Shown here: piece by piece, positions 23,305 through 36,650 of the stretch
Position numbering within the stretch: the first letter of the stretch is position 1
How the letters are laid out: each line of letters opens with the position of its first letter
From: Anastrepha obliqua
Taxonomy: Eukaryota > Arthropoda > Insecta > Diptera > Tephritidae
Assembly: GCF_027943255.1 (NCBI RefSeq)
Contig: NC_072895.1
Location: 78,618,001-78,682,000, forward strand
Direction of reading: 5' to 3'
DNA length: 64,000 nt
Notes under the pieces: generated by a model
What the model was told of the DNA's origin: nothing
Database searches by the model: none
Seen by the model: only the letters and a program-made list of their open reading frames with translations
Program-made: the position numbers and the translations under genes

Positions 23305-26300
23305 AGTTTCCGTCCGTCCCTACTACCCCAATCCCATGCGCTGCAAAAATTGTAATCTGTTAGGACACACAATCAAACGCTGCAACAATACTCCCTCCCA
23401 ACCACCCTTCCCCTGCAGAATGTTCTAGAGTATACTGTGCCAACTGCGCAGGTGGACATCCCTCATCATCGAATACTTGTCCCAAGTTTATTGAATCAAA
23501 AGAAATACTAAAAACTAGAGCTATACATAAATGTACCATGAGAGAAGCCATTACCACTTACAAAAAACAACTTCCCAGCACATCTGCCTCCTCCTCCTTC
23601 GCTCGAGTGGCAAATACAGGTATAAACAACGACAACACCTCAAATATAAAAAAAACCCAATGGTACATCTGAAACCCCCTCTTTTCGCTCAGAGTAGCTA
23701 ATACGCCATCCAACAATGATAACATATCAAATATAAACAAAATTAATAACATAGAAAAAATCTCAAACACAAAAAATTTAAACACTAATTCAACAAAATC
23801 ATCCTCCAAGAATAATTCATTATCCCATGAAGAACTTCTTGAAAACCCAATGCAGACTGCTCTTTCCACCTCTCACAACTTGAATCCTTCCCCTTCTCCT
23901 CCTTTCTCACCCATTTCTCTCAATCCATCACACCCCTTCACAACTGCTCTTCCATCTCTCCCCTTGCTCATAACCCTAACTCGCCCTCCCATCCACACAC
24001 CTCACCATCACCATCAATCCCCAAACACATCTTCCCAGCAATATTTCAGCCCATACCCCCAAAGCTTATTCCGGTCACTTCTATAACCTCCCTTCTATAA
24101 CCTCCCTTCCCGTACTTCCTTGAAATAACTCCTCTCTTTCCATAAAAATTCCCTCCCCCAATAAAATCATAGTCATTTGCAATTATATTCCTCCCAATCA
24201 AACCTTCACTTCAACCGCCATCTGTAATCTCTTCCCCCCTGACTACAGCTCCTTTGTACTGGCCGGCGACTTTAACGCCTGGAACCCCCTTTGGGGATCT
24301 CCCTCAGCTAATCCTAGAGGGTGATTAATTGAAGATGCTATACTCAGTTCTAACTGCGTTATTCTTAATGACACCGCCTCATCGTCCATTACAACAATAT
24401 CTTCCGTACTGGCATCTTCTCCCAACTTTGGAAAACAAGCGTTATAATCCCCATAGCCTGGAAAGCCTGCTTGTGAAATCGCTGGCTACCGCCCAATCTC
24501 TCGACTCCCATGTCTGGGAAAACTTATGGAAAAAATCGTTGCTACTAGGTTCTCCTGGTATCTTCATTCCAACAAACTAATCCATCCAAATCAGGTAGTC
24601 TTCAAAATGGGCCAAAGCACTAAGGATGCGCTCTTACATATAGACCTATTCATATCTGACGCCTTATCCAACAAACATCATGTTTCGTTACCTTCCCTCG
24701 ACTTTGAAAAAGCCTTCGGTCGTATTGGTATACAGGTCATCCTAAGGTAACTCATCAAATGGAAAGTTGGGCCTCGCTTCTTTCTTCTTCTTTATTAAAT
24801 CCTTTCTTTCCAAACGCAAAATCTAAGTTCTTATTTCTAATATTTTCTCCCCCACTCTACCTCTTGATAACGGCACTCCTCAGGGCTCACTCCTATCGGT
24901 CATTCTCTTTACCATAGCATTTGACGAAATAAGCTCTATCCTGTCTAACTTCCCCAATATCCGGCATCAAACATATCTTATTTTCAAAATTTTCTGACCT
25001 TAACTCGACAGTTTCTACTTTCGAGGAAATTCTCTCCAGTTTATCCTCATGGTCCTCTTCTTCCGGCGCTTCTATTTCCTATACTAAATCCAAGTTACTG
25101 CATATTTGTAAAAAACATAATTGTAGTTTCTCAATACTCACATTCAACAATACAAATATTTCATGCTCATATACTCTCAAGTTTCTTGGAATTATATTAG
25201 ACAGCAAATACTCATTTAAATACCATTGTCAGCACCTCAGAGATAGACTGATAACGAACTCAAACATTGCAAAACACCAGTCACCAAAGCGTTCGTTCAG
25301 AGCTCTTATACTTTCTGTGATCAACTACGGTCATCATGCAAAAAATAATCTAAAAATGCTTGCGGCGCCGTATCACACTGCTATTCACAGAGCGCCTCGG
25401 GCATTTCCCACGTCACCCATAAAAAACCTTTTGGTGGAATCTGGGCTACCGTTCTTGAAAGACCAAATGGAGGACAGCATTTGCAAACTTTACCCTAAGC
25501 TCACCCTCGGCACCAATATGAGGCTTCGTAATGCTTTCTGTTCATCTACCTCTCGTAACCGTCTTCCAAAATTACAATCGTCTATCTACAAATGCGCCAT
25601 ATTCACCAAAGAAAATAACTTACCACTAAAAAGTCCTCTCTTACGTAAACCTCGTAACCCCCCGTGGCTGATTTCAAAATCGACATTTATAGATCAGTTA
25701 TCGCTATCTTCCGCGAAACCATGGCTCGATTCAAACAAGATAACTGGTGGTTTATTTTCACTGACGGCTCTAAAGCAGTACACACTACTTTCGCTGTAAA
25801 AATGCCAGAAAATACATAATTTCTACCGATAGCCAATCCTGCTTTCACGCCATCAATCATTGCAATAACACCAATAACATTATCGGTTGCATTAGAGACA
25901 ATCTCATCTCCTACCCAAATAAGATAAAATAATGTGGGTACCAAGGCACACCTGCATCGACGACAATACCTACGCAGATAAAATGGCCAAATACACGACT
26001 TTCAACCCGACAGTCACATCCAGCCCCTTCATCGAGAGCGACATACATCGCCTAGTTAACCAAAAAAGACGCACCAAGCTGGCTATTGACTGCATAGATT
26101 ACAACCATCATTACACCAGAATCAACCCAACCCGGACCAGGCCTCACTACCCTTCATCCATACCAACAAACATGCTCACACCTTTTATACGGCTCCGAAT
26201 CGCACACACCATACTCACACATGCTCATCTCCTAGAAAGGGGCCGGACCAACGAATGGCCCTTCTGTAATGCTCCAACAAGCGTTCTCCATCTAATTGCT

Positions 26301-26565
26301 TTTTGCCTAGGGCTCGATGCTAAAAGACAACAGAATTTCGTTGGAACTGACCCCACCGCACTTCTTATGAACCCATCCGAAATAAACATAAGAACAATGT
26401 ATGGATTCCTAAAAGACGCCGCCCTACTCCGAAGGACTTTAAACCGTACATACTTCCCGGACAGCTGATAGCCTCTGATGCTAGTGCTGCATGACAACCC
26501 CACTTTATATAATACATAATTATTAACATTGTATAAGCTTAATTAAAAAAAATAATAATAATAAT
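23305..26565 (+). pseudogene. I-clade LINE with gag, EN, RT and RNase H remnants
   Basis: A decayed I-type retrotransposon. Its gag end holds a CCHC knuckle CKNCNLLGHTIKRC at about 23342-23383 and a second Cys-rich block CANCAGGHPSSSNTC at about 23437-23481, followed by a Ser/Asn/Pro-rich stretch. Next come an APE-type endonuclease piece VLAGDFNAWNPLWGSPSANP near 24258, RT blocks YRPISRLPCLGK near 24480 and LDFEKAF near 24700, a KFLGIILDSKYSF block near 25180, and an RNase H piece FIFTDGSKA near 25755 with MWVPRHTCIDDNTYADKMAK near 25930. The C-terminal cysteine/histidine region follows, ending at 26468. The 3' end carries TAA repeats (26547-26563), as known for I elements. Frames are broken throughout, and much of EN and RT is deleted (about 3.3 kb against 5-6 kb usual). 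Confidence 0.85.
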
Positions 26566-29500
26566 TTTTTCCATTGAAAATACAACAAAATTTTTATTGT
26601 ACTTTAATAAATTATCGCCCAAAATAAATTCGCATTAAGAATCGAGAGAATCGAGAATATTAATTTAATATTATTTTTTACAAAATTTAGCACCACCGCT
26701 CCTTTCTATGTTCTAGGAAATTAGTCTCTATTGAAAAAAGGATTTTAACGATATTTCCGGGAACCGTCTATCACAGATGGTAGCCTATACATTTCCAACC
26801 GGAGACATAAATGTATCATCGAGCTGGTCAGCACATTTATACGATCAAGATCAGGAGAACTACTACACTCCAGACTAATAAGTATTTTCGATATTCAATG
26901 TTCGGCGTTAGCGACTTAATAAGTTCGCTTTTTCTATCTTACGAATTCGTCAATTTAAAACTATCTTCAAAACCTACAGTTGCATTACTACTCCCAATCA
27001 AGACTACCCCACATATTTTGCAATGCAATCACGCGGCGCCAACGGAAAGCAATCGAGGCAGAAACTGGTTGCCAATGAAATTAAATTATTTATAGAAATT
27101 AATATACAATTACATTCAGTGATCTGAACCGATTCTGAAATTAGCACTGTTATTTTAATAGTTTTGCCTTAATTTTGCAAAGCAGAACTGCGACAAAACA
27201 TAATTGTGCAGTACAGAATTTTGAGTACAGAATATTGTACCCAACACGCACAGAAATGTATGGTAGCTTTCTAAAGATATTTCCCAGTCGTATCCAAAAA
27301 AAAAATAAGTGAAGAGAAGTGCTATTGATCCCATGGCAGGTTGGCAGCCCTTTTTGCTGCCCAAAAGCAGATTCATAGTAACTCTGTTTGTCATATAAAT
27401 CAGAGCAGTATAAAGCACCAGCATGCACCAAGCGCTTTTAATCTAATCTGAATAAGAGAAAACGCAACAATTTTTCAGTATTGTTCTAAATCCTCGCCAA
27501 CAAGAATTTTCTTTTTTTTATTTCGCTGCGATACTCTTCACTGCACAATATCAATTCGCATAAATCTTTCCCGTAAAATATTTGGTATAATAAAAATCGC
27601 GCAGTGAAATATATTCGAATATGCACCAAAATGCCAGATGACTGGGAACAGAAGCCAGAAGCCATAACCGAAGGGTCAACAGAATCCGAATTGTTTCAAT
27701 TTGTCAAAATTTCCATACGCAACAGCATTAAAAGTGTCATCAAGTAACACAAAATCCCAACAACAACTGCCGCCGGATAATCAATGGAAGTGGAAGTGGA
27801 AGTTAGTGAAGAGAGCATTTAGTGGCACATGTCGCAAGTGTGGCGCATTTTATTGTGTTCACACGCTAGCTCGCTGTCTCAGAATGCTGCAAAAGTTAAA
27901 TAAAGCGAAAAATATTCGAACATAGCCTCCTCTGTTACCAGCCAGTGGGTGGGTGTTTGGTAGAGAACTGTGAACACCGAAATTGCTTAATAATTTTTAT
28001 GTAACGCCTTCTGAAATCGATTAGCAATAAAAATTCAAATTTTCCTGTTATACATAGGTATGTATTATGTGCGCTGTGCTGCTAGCGTAAGCCAAAAAGC
28101 TCGTAGACACGCTGGGGACACCTCCGTACCTTCATACCTCCATCCCTCCGCAATATTTGCTGTGAGAAATGCGAGTTTTGGCCTAAATGCGTGGTTTGTT
28201 TTGCTTACGACCATTCGGAACACGTTGCCAATATGGAGCTATAAAGTATTACGGCCGCTCCAACACTTGCACGCAAAGCCAAGCCACATTGCCAAAGTAA
28301 TGCGACACAGGCGGTTGCGACAGCTAATATTGTATTAGCAATTGTTTGGCCGGGTGCTGCTAAATCGCGGCTACTCAAACTTCCAGTAAGAGGCCATTGT
28401 TCAATTGCTGTTGTTGCTTGTGGAATTGCGTGGTACAGTGGTTCTTTTGCCATAAATAATGGCACTTTTGTCATTTATTCACATAAATTGCAGCAGACGC
28501 ACCAAACGTTATTCCAGAGTCCATACTTACAACAGGGCACCCACCTTGGGGCAGGGCAAATCGCCAACTAGGCGACATTACAGCACACTTTCGAGAAATC
28601 GCTTTGCAAGGGAAAAAATTCAGCATGAGCTGAGGAACAATCATCCTCTATTTGTGAACTTCTTAACGAGAGCGATGGTGATGGAATTTTATTTGTGTGC
28701 ACTACCAATTTGACTACTATCAGCAAACAAAAAAATGTACGCATTTGGAGGGCACATACAACTACAGGCGTGGTGCCCGTTTGCCCAATACACGTAATTA
28801 CCTACTGCGTGCGGATTGTCCCACTCGCTTCGAAGTTTTTATCTGATCGCCTCACCTGCAGGATGCACACGAATGTTCGCAAATGACAAACGCAATCAGC
28901 GCGAAAAAACCAAAAACAAAAAATAAACCTGCGAATCATTTGATTTGCGGTACAACAACGCGATATGGAAGTTTAAGAGCTGGTGTCAGTGCGGAGGTAA
29001 AAGTGTCATAAATTTAACTACCACATCGGGTTGCTCGCGCTTTAATTCGCAAATGACCATGCAGTGAGCATGACCTTGTTTTTCACACCGAAATCGGTCT
29101 CGCATATTAATTTTGATGTATTTTTTATTGTTGTTGCTATAAAATCATATGTACATACACCGGCAAATATTTTCGGAACTGTGTCGGTTGATGTAAGATT
29201 TACAAATATATCTATGTTTATGAGCACGTTAGTATGTAAGCAATTTTTTAAGGGTAATTTTAAACTATGTTTCCTGCAGTTTCCAAAAGTTGCGGAAAAC
29301 GATATCAATCTTTTCAATTTACTATGCCTGCTAAGTATAAATAAAGACACCTTTTCATCTAATGAGTGAGGGAGTATCTATGTTACAGCTGGGAAAAGAG
29401 TGTAGATCTTAGTGTTACCTTTAAATTTTTTGAACACCCTATTCATGAAGAAGGACGGAAATTTGTCGTGCTTCATAATCTGTACGAAACTTTAGGATAA

Positions 29501-30064
29501 CTTCAAAAATTAAAGGTAAATTGTCAGAGTAGACTTATTTCAACTAAACACCGTTTGATGATACCCAAGTCAACTCAAAAAATGTTCTTAAAAACTTATT
29601 TTAAATGCTTAAAATGTGTCATTAAACTCTGAATATATGTTCCAAAACTGCTATTAAAATCCTTATAAGCCTAAAAATTTCCTTTTAAATTGTACAGTGT
29701 GCCTCATTATTATAAGACAAGGACTTGTTAACAAGTTTTGACCATTTCTTTATTTCTTGTGTAATTTTAATAATTGTGTATGAAAATATAGTCCATTATC
29801 CTGCAAAAACCATATAAAACCAAGTTTCAAACTTTGCACAATTTAAAAAAATTCATCAATATTTCCATTTTTTCAGAAGTTTTAGAAAAATTTCGAGTAC
29901 TCATTGATCTTTGAGATAATAAAGTGCAAGTTTGAATGGGCTAAAAAATCACATAGTCGAAGTTCTCTTATAAGTTAAGTCTGTATAAATATGAAATTAC
30001 AATACTTTTTTAATGAAGTCAGTTGTATTTAATGATAAAAATATTTAAAAAAATTTTAATTTTC
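26566..30064. other. 3.5 kb intergenic stretch, no gene seen
   Basis: Short open frames on both strands (27155-27431 minus, 28060-28338 plus, 29042-29369 both strands) overlap each other and show no known motif. The part at 27.6-29.0 kb is less AT-rich. A CAGTGTGCCTCATTATTATA word at 29697-29716 looks like a Tc1-type tip and could be the far end of the element at 30065-30830, but no matching partner was found. Confidence 0.45.
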
Positions 30065-30830
30065 ATTCGAAATGGTCACCATTTGCTTTTACTCAAGCCT
30101 TCAAACAATTAGACCATTCAGCTATTGCAGCACGTACAGTTTCCATAGATATTGACATCGCTGCTCGAACCAACTTCTGCGAGGCCTTCGGCAGGTCATG
30201 TTCTCTAATTCTGACCACAAACTGTAGCCTGCACTCTGCACTCTGATATGGACAACCAGACGACCAATCTTCTTGTTTTTTAGCCACTGCTGGGTGGTGT
30301 TTGTCTTATGGGCTGGAGCGGAATCTTGCTGGAAGATCCAACGCTGTCCATTGAAGAGAGTATTGCTCAACTGGTGGTGGCCACGTTGAACCCTTGGAGA
30401 AACATTTTTTGCGTCTTTAGAAGTTTTAGTATAGTTTTTGTCTCATTTGTGAGAAAACTATTTTCATGGCCGTTGACCGCGTGTCACCAAGAAGCTTCTG
30501 GCATCTGTCAAGTCTAATTTTCTTCAAACGCGTTGTCAAAAGATGACCAGTTGGGCGACGGAAGGCTTCCATGTGGAGATCATCTCTAATTTACATGGAT
30601 CTGGTAGATACATTCATTTCGCTGGCCAAGATTTTCTGCTTTCTAAGTGGATTCCCGCGAATTCTTTCTCGAACGGCTTTTATGGCTGCACTGGGTCGAA
30701 CCACGCGAGGACGACCAATTCTTTTTCTGTCTTGCACTTTTACCACACTTTTGTATGCAATCACTGCAATGCGATGTTGCCTAGCTCTCCACTCTATTAT
30801 TAACAAGCGAAATTTGCCACGGAACTGAGT
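30065..30830 (-). pseudogene. Tc1-like transposase remnant, internally deleted
   Basis: The minus strand gives blocks of a Tc1-like transposase. The N-terminal part includes LLIIEWRARQHRIAVIAYKS and DRKRIGRPRVVRPSAAIKAV (GRPR is the usual AT-hook-like link between the two helix-turn-helix units), then NPLRKQKILASEMNVSTRSM. A jump over the middle leads to RWIFQQDSAPAHKTNTTQQW at about 30340-30280 with the second catalytic Asp, and an end with MTCRRPRRS and SISMETVRAAIAEWSNCLKA near 30093. The first DDE Asp region is missing and several frames are used. It belongs to the same broad group as the element at 21.6 kb but to another lineage. Terminal repeats were not identified. Confidence 0.75.
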
Positions 30831-30840
30831 ACAATTTATG

Positions 30841-33800
30841 AGTAGACAATGTATACGAACAAAAGCAAAAATAACGGAACTTTTCTCTGCGAATTCGTTC
30901 TCGCCGTAAGCATTGTAAAATTTGTCACAGAATTTATGGCAAGTATATAAGGAAGAAAAGTTACATATATTTTTTTCGACGGTGTAGCTCCAGTTGGTTA
31001 TAAATCAGAATTTAAAGAATTTAGTGTAATTATTTAAAAAAAATCTTCTAATTTGATTTTAATAAGAAGAAATAAGTTTGATTATTTTAAATTTTATTTG
31101 CAATTCATTTAAGTGTGCGAGCCTACCCGAAATTTCCCTATATGAAAATTTACATAAAAAGGCACATCGCCATAAAAAGCAATTTATCATGCGTATTCTC
31201 TTTGCTAGATGTCCTGCAAGATGTGTTAATCTAAATTTATGACTTGGGCACACATTTTTCTGGCGCTCTGCAACTTGTCTTCAACAGCGCTGTGAGCGGA
31301 ATGCTCACATACATACACACGTATATAAGTATTTGTGCATTTTTAAAACAAATATTTAAAAAATAAAAATAATGGCGTTTAATCCCTAAACTGACAAAAG
31401 TGCACAAATGCCGAAATTGACATTGAAATCTTTTTAAATTCACAAATCTCACAACTTTGTGTTAAAAATTCTTTAATTTGTCTTCTGCCCTATTCCTTTT
31501 GTTTCGTTTTTACAAATGTTTCCAAATATTAAGAGTCGCAATCTGGCGCCATCGATAGTCCCACCCGCGGCTCCCTCTTCCCAAAGCCATTATGTAAATG
31601 CACAACGATTCCAAATCAATTAGAAATATACAAATTTGACAGCCAAGTAGTCTAACCGGCGAAAAGTTTTACGAAATGTTTAAGCTGCCATCTGGTGCTA
31701 ATACTTGTACACACTTACAAAATTTATGACTTTGAAACGAATTGCTTTAAAAATTGGACGTTTTTAGAGGTGGCAGATGGTATCAGCTGCTGTGCCAAAG
31801 ACATTCCACGATATTTTACAACTACATACATACATATGTACTTATCTAAGAATATTTATATGCATTGCGACTGCTTTCATTTAGGCATTGACTAAATTCT
31901 TTATTATATTTCTTAAATCCTACTCTAACTCTCATGCAACATTTAAGTATGACCTTCGCGCGTTAATCTTTTATGGAAAGTAGTGCGTCTCTTGATCACA
32001 TAATTCTTTCTTTAATAATATTTCGTTTTAGCACGGACAAGTCTTTTGTGCTATATATCTTTGCTGCCAGCAAGTAACATCAGTCCATGGAAAGAAATTA
32101 GTTCACGTTAAGGAAGCTTGCAAAGTTATTTTGTGACAAAGTGCTATTTTGATCAGAGAGCCTTTACCGGGGCCTATATGTATTTTTGCAAATAATCGAG
32201 CTTAGAAGCGTTCAGAAAGCAAACACAGTGCACCCACGCAAGTGCGCGCACTGAGAGGGTGAGATCAGCTCCTATCAAGGCGAACCTATTTTTTCTTTCG
32301 TCGTATACATTAGGATGACAGCACAAAATGAAATGACGAAAAGCTGTTCCATTCGCACCATCGTCGTATGCTTCTAGATGCTCCAGCTGCATGTCGGCTG
32401 GTCAACGTAGTTCGTCCTTTTCTTTTTCATTTATACTTTCTTTTGAGGTGACATTCCAATGTGCAAAACGTTGTTGTTGCTCTAGTGCCACAGCCTTTAA
32501 TGAATTCACCTTAGCTCTTATTCTGAACGCTGTTTCTTTAATCAAACATGCTTGATTTTTTTACTCGATGGTCTGCGTATTATTGAGAGAAATTAGTTAA
32601 GAATAATGGAAGCGGAACAAGTGACTAGTGATATCACCTTGCGGAATAAAGTGGTTGAAAATGATGAAAACAGGATTATAACAAAACAAAAAATGTGGGA
32701 CTCTTTCTAAATCTCCTCTCCGCTGCCTTAAGCTCGGTTATAAGATCTCTGATGGTGCGCCATGACATGTAAATCATCTAATGTAATCGACCTTGTTCGC
32801 AAAGTTCGGTTGCTCTGTTATCAGGCGCCATGGTTACGTCAACTAGATCTCTTGGAGCTGCAATTTGACGTCTTTAGATTTTTGACTTTGCACTCAATAA
32901 TCTGCAGTTAATTGAAATGAAATAAGATGGAGAAGTACCTGTTTCGAATTTGAAAGACGAAATATAATATAACGATTCAAGACTATTGCTAACGAAAACT
33001 TCAATACATCCGGAGGTAAAACTATTTAAAATTTTAAAAATAAAACATAAAATTTTTTTTGGAAATAAAATATCTTCTCAAGGTTGGGCTGAGAGACTTG
33101 ACAACCAAGTTAAAACCGATACGTATGGCAAAACTTAATTTCTCTTGATTGACCAAACCAAAAATCCTCCCTGAATCCACCATTGCATATGATTTGGCAG
33201 CACTGTATCATTTCCGTTTTGATAAACTGTTAAGTAGTGGCATTGCTTTTCGATTGCTAATTTGATACCATTATAGGGCCGCTTGTCGTTCAAACTGTAA
33301 TTTCATCGCTTTTGAAGGCAATGCGCCCAAAGAATGCGAAATATAGCGCCTCTTCTTTTCGCCAAGAGTTAGCAAGTGGCGAATAGATGAAGTAACTGGT
33401 AGAAATGAACATGTGTTCGCTTCGCGGGAAGGGAGCTGCTTTAAATTACATGTGTTGGTAAGCAAGTGCGTCTAATGAGCTATAGCCATACTCGCTAGCG
33501 GTGAATCTTCATCGATAACTTTGTTGTTGCTTTCGCATGCAAATTTTTCGTCAAGTTAATCGGGCATAGAGATAGCGAGCGGAGAAATGGCGAATAGAAG
33601 AAGCCTATAATTAAAAAAATATCCCTGCTTATACTTGGAAGCACTGGCCTAAGCATATTACTTGTGAGCCAAGCCGCTATAAACAAAGTCGCTTGAGCAT
33701 CGTTTAACTGTTATTGCTTATATTGTTAAACCTATCACGGTTTCGAATCTACTCAATTTTGTATTTATTAATCTCGTGGACAGTCTACGAATGTGGTAAT

Positions 33801-35137
33801 TAAATGACTCTGTTACGTACCTTTTATCAAGCCTACTGTGTGTACTAAGCTTTGTTCAGATGTCATTTTTGTATAGACGAATGGATGCACACCTAAATGC
33901 TTTTTGTTGTTCACGGATATGGCGTGCAAAGACGTCCTTACAGCAAAAATAAATTTCTTGGATACTCCTACTGTGGCTTCAAAAGTTATATCTAATAAAT
34001 ATGTGTGCATAAATATGCAAAAATTATATACATATGTTAATTCATAACTTTATTATCGCATGGATAAGGCGCGAACTGTTGTTCTACTGTGGCCAAACAC
34101 AAATGTGAATTTTCACCTTAGCGCGTCTTCGTGCGTTTATTGTCCATGTCCATTTGATACGTTTGATTTAGCTCTTAAGACTTCTGGAAACTCAGTAAAC
34201 TAAAAGCGCCCCTCCCCCACACACAAAGCTTCGAGTTCTTATTTGCTACAACTGAATGTTACATTGGGAGTAGAATGTAACAACTGTTTCGGCACATCCT
34301 TTTTTCATTTTTGAAAATTACCAACCGGGCGCGAACGAAGAGAGACACCTACTTGCATACATATAAAGAAATTTGTTAAAACCTCTCACATTTCGTTCGA
34401 GTTATCAGTGGCGCAGACAGCCATCCAGCCGGACAGAAAAACATGGCTTAATAAATTTCTCGCGCCATTCTTTATATCTAGATTTCATTTCTTCATCTAG
34501 ATTCTTCATTTATCTATCTAGATTCCATTATATGCCCGGGCTTCAGCGATCAACACTAGTCCGCCAAATCGTAGTCATGATTTGGACAAAGTGAATGGGT
34601 TTGCGTCAGGTTGTGCAAACATTAATATAAATACAAATGTAAACATACGCAGGTAAACACACAGAAAACTACTAGGAAAAGTGTAACTATATACATACAT
34701 ACATATGTACATACCCTAAATACATGCAAAGCTTTACGCTAAACCTGATTTTCGGATTTTTAAAATGTAGAAAATAGCCAACCCTGTTTTCCAATTTATT
34801 GCTCAACGTGAAAAGAGGAGAGGTGCCACAAAGACTGACCAATGTGAAATTAGCAAGCGCACGCGACAGGATTTGCAACTGGAAAAACAACCGCATTGCC
34901 AACAGTAATATCAACATAACGACGTGACGATGTTTGTTTACTATACATAGCTACTTATACAAACATATGTATGAGTATATGTTCATGTGTATTAGACCGG
35001 GGTGATTTCTATGGTGATTTCGTAATATTTTTATACACATTTCACAATTAAAAAGCCTTCCTAAAGTAAGTAGGGTAGTTTCCATTAGCAAATATGTAAA
35101 TAATTTTGATGCGTGGAACATTACTTTTTAGGGCACT
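30841..35137. other. 4.3 kb intergenic stretch, no gene seen
   Basis: No coding region stands out. Simple-sequence patches include ACATACATACATATG near 31825 and 34695, and a TCTAGATTYCATT-like word repeated three times at about 34478-34528. The minus frame at 32174-32392 has a protein-like composition but no motif I recognise. Confidence 0.5.
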
Positions 35138-35998
35138 ATGCCAAGAGGAACGTAGTTACCTACCGAGCAGCGCGTTAGTATTCTAGCTTATAGTGAATCA
35201 GTTCTCAAAATAGCGCTAAAAGTAAATCGAAACAAAATTCCAGCCACAACTTTTTGAAAAATCCTGATAGGTATGGAAAAATTAAAGGAACTGGTCTAAA
35301 GCCTAAGATTGACGACAGGTATAACAGAGAGATAAGACAATTGGCTATCAATAAAAACATCAGCCCTATGAAGTACATCAGCCCTATGAGAAGAATACAG
35401 AAAATTTTGAGTGAAGATTCGTATTTAAAATATCAAAATAGACTGGTTAAGCTAAAGCTTACACCACGACATAAAGTATGACAGCTAAACTAGAATTAAT
35501 CATCATAAGTGATAATTTTTAGCGATTAAAAAAAATTTAGTTTCGATGGGCCCGATGAGAAGAATTGAGGAAATATTCGCGAGCCACGTCACTCCCGAAA
35601 CTTCCACGGTGACTCTCTTATAATCTGGGGTGCTTTTAACTACCGTGGCAAGGCCCCAATTTGTTTTATTTTGTGGAAGAATTTCAGTGTTGGACGTGTC
35701 AAAAGGACAATGCTCCATTCCACAGCGCTAAGCGTACTAAAAAGTTTTTCGCACCGAAAAATATTCCCGTGCAGAAGTGGCCCGCAGTTAGTTTAGACCT
35801 AAGTCCAATGGAGAACCTCTAGAGCATTCTTAGCAAGCTAGTTTATAAAGACGGGCGCCAGTTTAATAGCCCATTTAACCTTAAGATAGCAATTAAAGAG
35901 GAACATCCAAAAATCTACCTTAGTATACTTCAATCATTCGTAAATTCATTGCCACGACGACTAGTATCAGGTACAATAAATAACGGAGGACGTACATT
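35138..35998 (+). pseudogene. Tc3-like transposase, decayed
   Basis: The plus strand starts MPRGT at 35138 and continues LPTEQRVSILAYSESVLKIA, then in a shifted frame KNPDRYGKIKGTGLKPKIDD, ISPMRRIQKILSEDSYLKYQ and VKLKLTPRHKV, ending at a stop at 35481. These are the paired helix-turn-helix DNA-binding units of Tc3-type transposases. A deletion removes the first catalytic region. The rest is recognisable in other frames: RHSRNFHGDSLIIWGAFNYR near 35580, QDNA-like remains around 35695 (RTMLHSTA), DLSPMENL around 35797 and a C-terminal LPRRLVSGTINNGGRTF at about 35950. The copy ends next to the A/T tract of the LINE fragment at 36002. It is clearly inactive. The internal duplication ISPMKYISPM is a local repeat within this copy. 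Confidence 0.78.
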
Positions 35999-36001
35999 TT
36001 T

Positions 36002-36650
36002 TTTTATTTTGTCAGGATAAAATAGCAACTACAACACTCAAACAACATCAAGTCCATTGTACTGCACTCGGATTCCCTTTTTATTTTTCTTTAAATCTAC
36101 CCAACCTCCGAAGAAATCTGAGTAGATCTTGTGGTGCCTAAGGTGGAAGTCAAGGTGGTCGCTTCTAACACCAAGCCTGATTCGACACATGCTAGGCAGA
36201 ATGCACTGTCTGAGATACCCATATTTTCCATGTGCTTTGCCCATAGAAAATGGCCCGTCATCAGTCCAACCAGCTGCTCACAGTCCTGCCATGCTCGCTT
36301 GTGGCTTAAAGTAACAACCCATTTGCCAACCGTGGCTTTGATGGCTGCAGAAGGAAGTGACAGAACGCCTTTCAACTTCTGAGGCCAACTTCTTTGGCTC
36401 AGAGCCCATCCTAGCTAAAGGGTCAGAGATCTCGTTAATCGCGATACCCACGCATCCCGGGACCCATGTTAGTATTAAGATATTATATCTACCGACACAG
36501 TTAAGCCGGGATTTACGGGACTCAACTACCCTTGAAATGGTTGGAGGGCTGCCTAATGCCATGAGCGCAACTTTGCTGTCGGTGCATAGAGATCCGCCTC
36601 TCTACCTGTTTTCCACAACTAAGCTCATTGCTTCTTGAATAGCATACAGG
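36002..36650 (-). pseudogene. LINE fragment, RNase H to 3' end (I/LOA-like family)
   Basis: A minus-strand fragment of the family seen at 14755-16125. From its 5' side: KVALMALGSPPTISRVVESR, RLNCVGRYNILILTWVPGCV then GIAINEISDPLARMGSE, which is the end of RNase H. A linker LMTGHFLWAKHMENMGISDS follows, then a damaged zinc motif in which CLACVES is followed by a deletion of the HFLCVCP part. The 3' end reads ATCCTGACAAAATAAAAA on the minus strand, so the native 3' end and poly-A tract are present. It is heavily 5'-truncated and not functional. Confidence 0.8.

Noticed and set aside
29697..29716. CAGTGTGCCTCATTATTATA, a Tc1-type tip
   Set aside because: No matching inverted partner was found near 30.8-31.0 kb; mentioned only as a possible end of the adjacent Tc1-like remnant.
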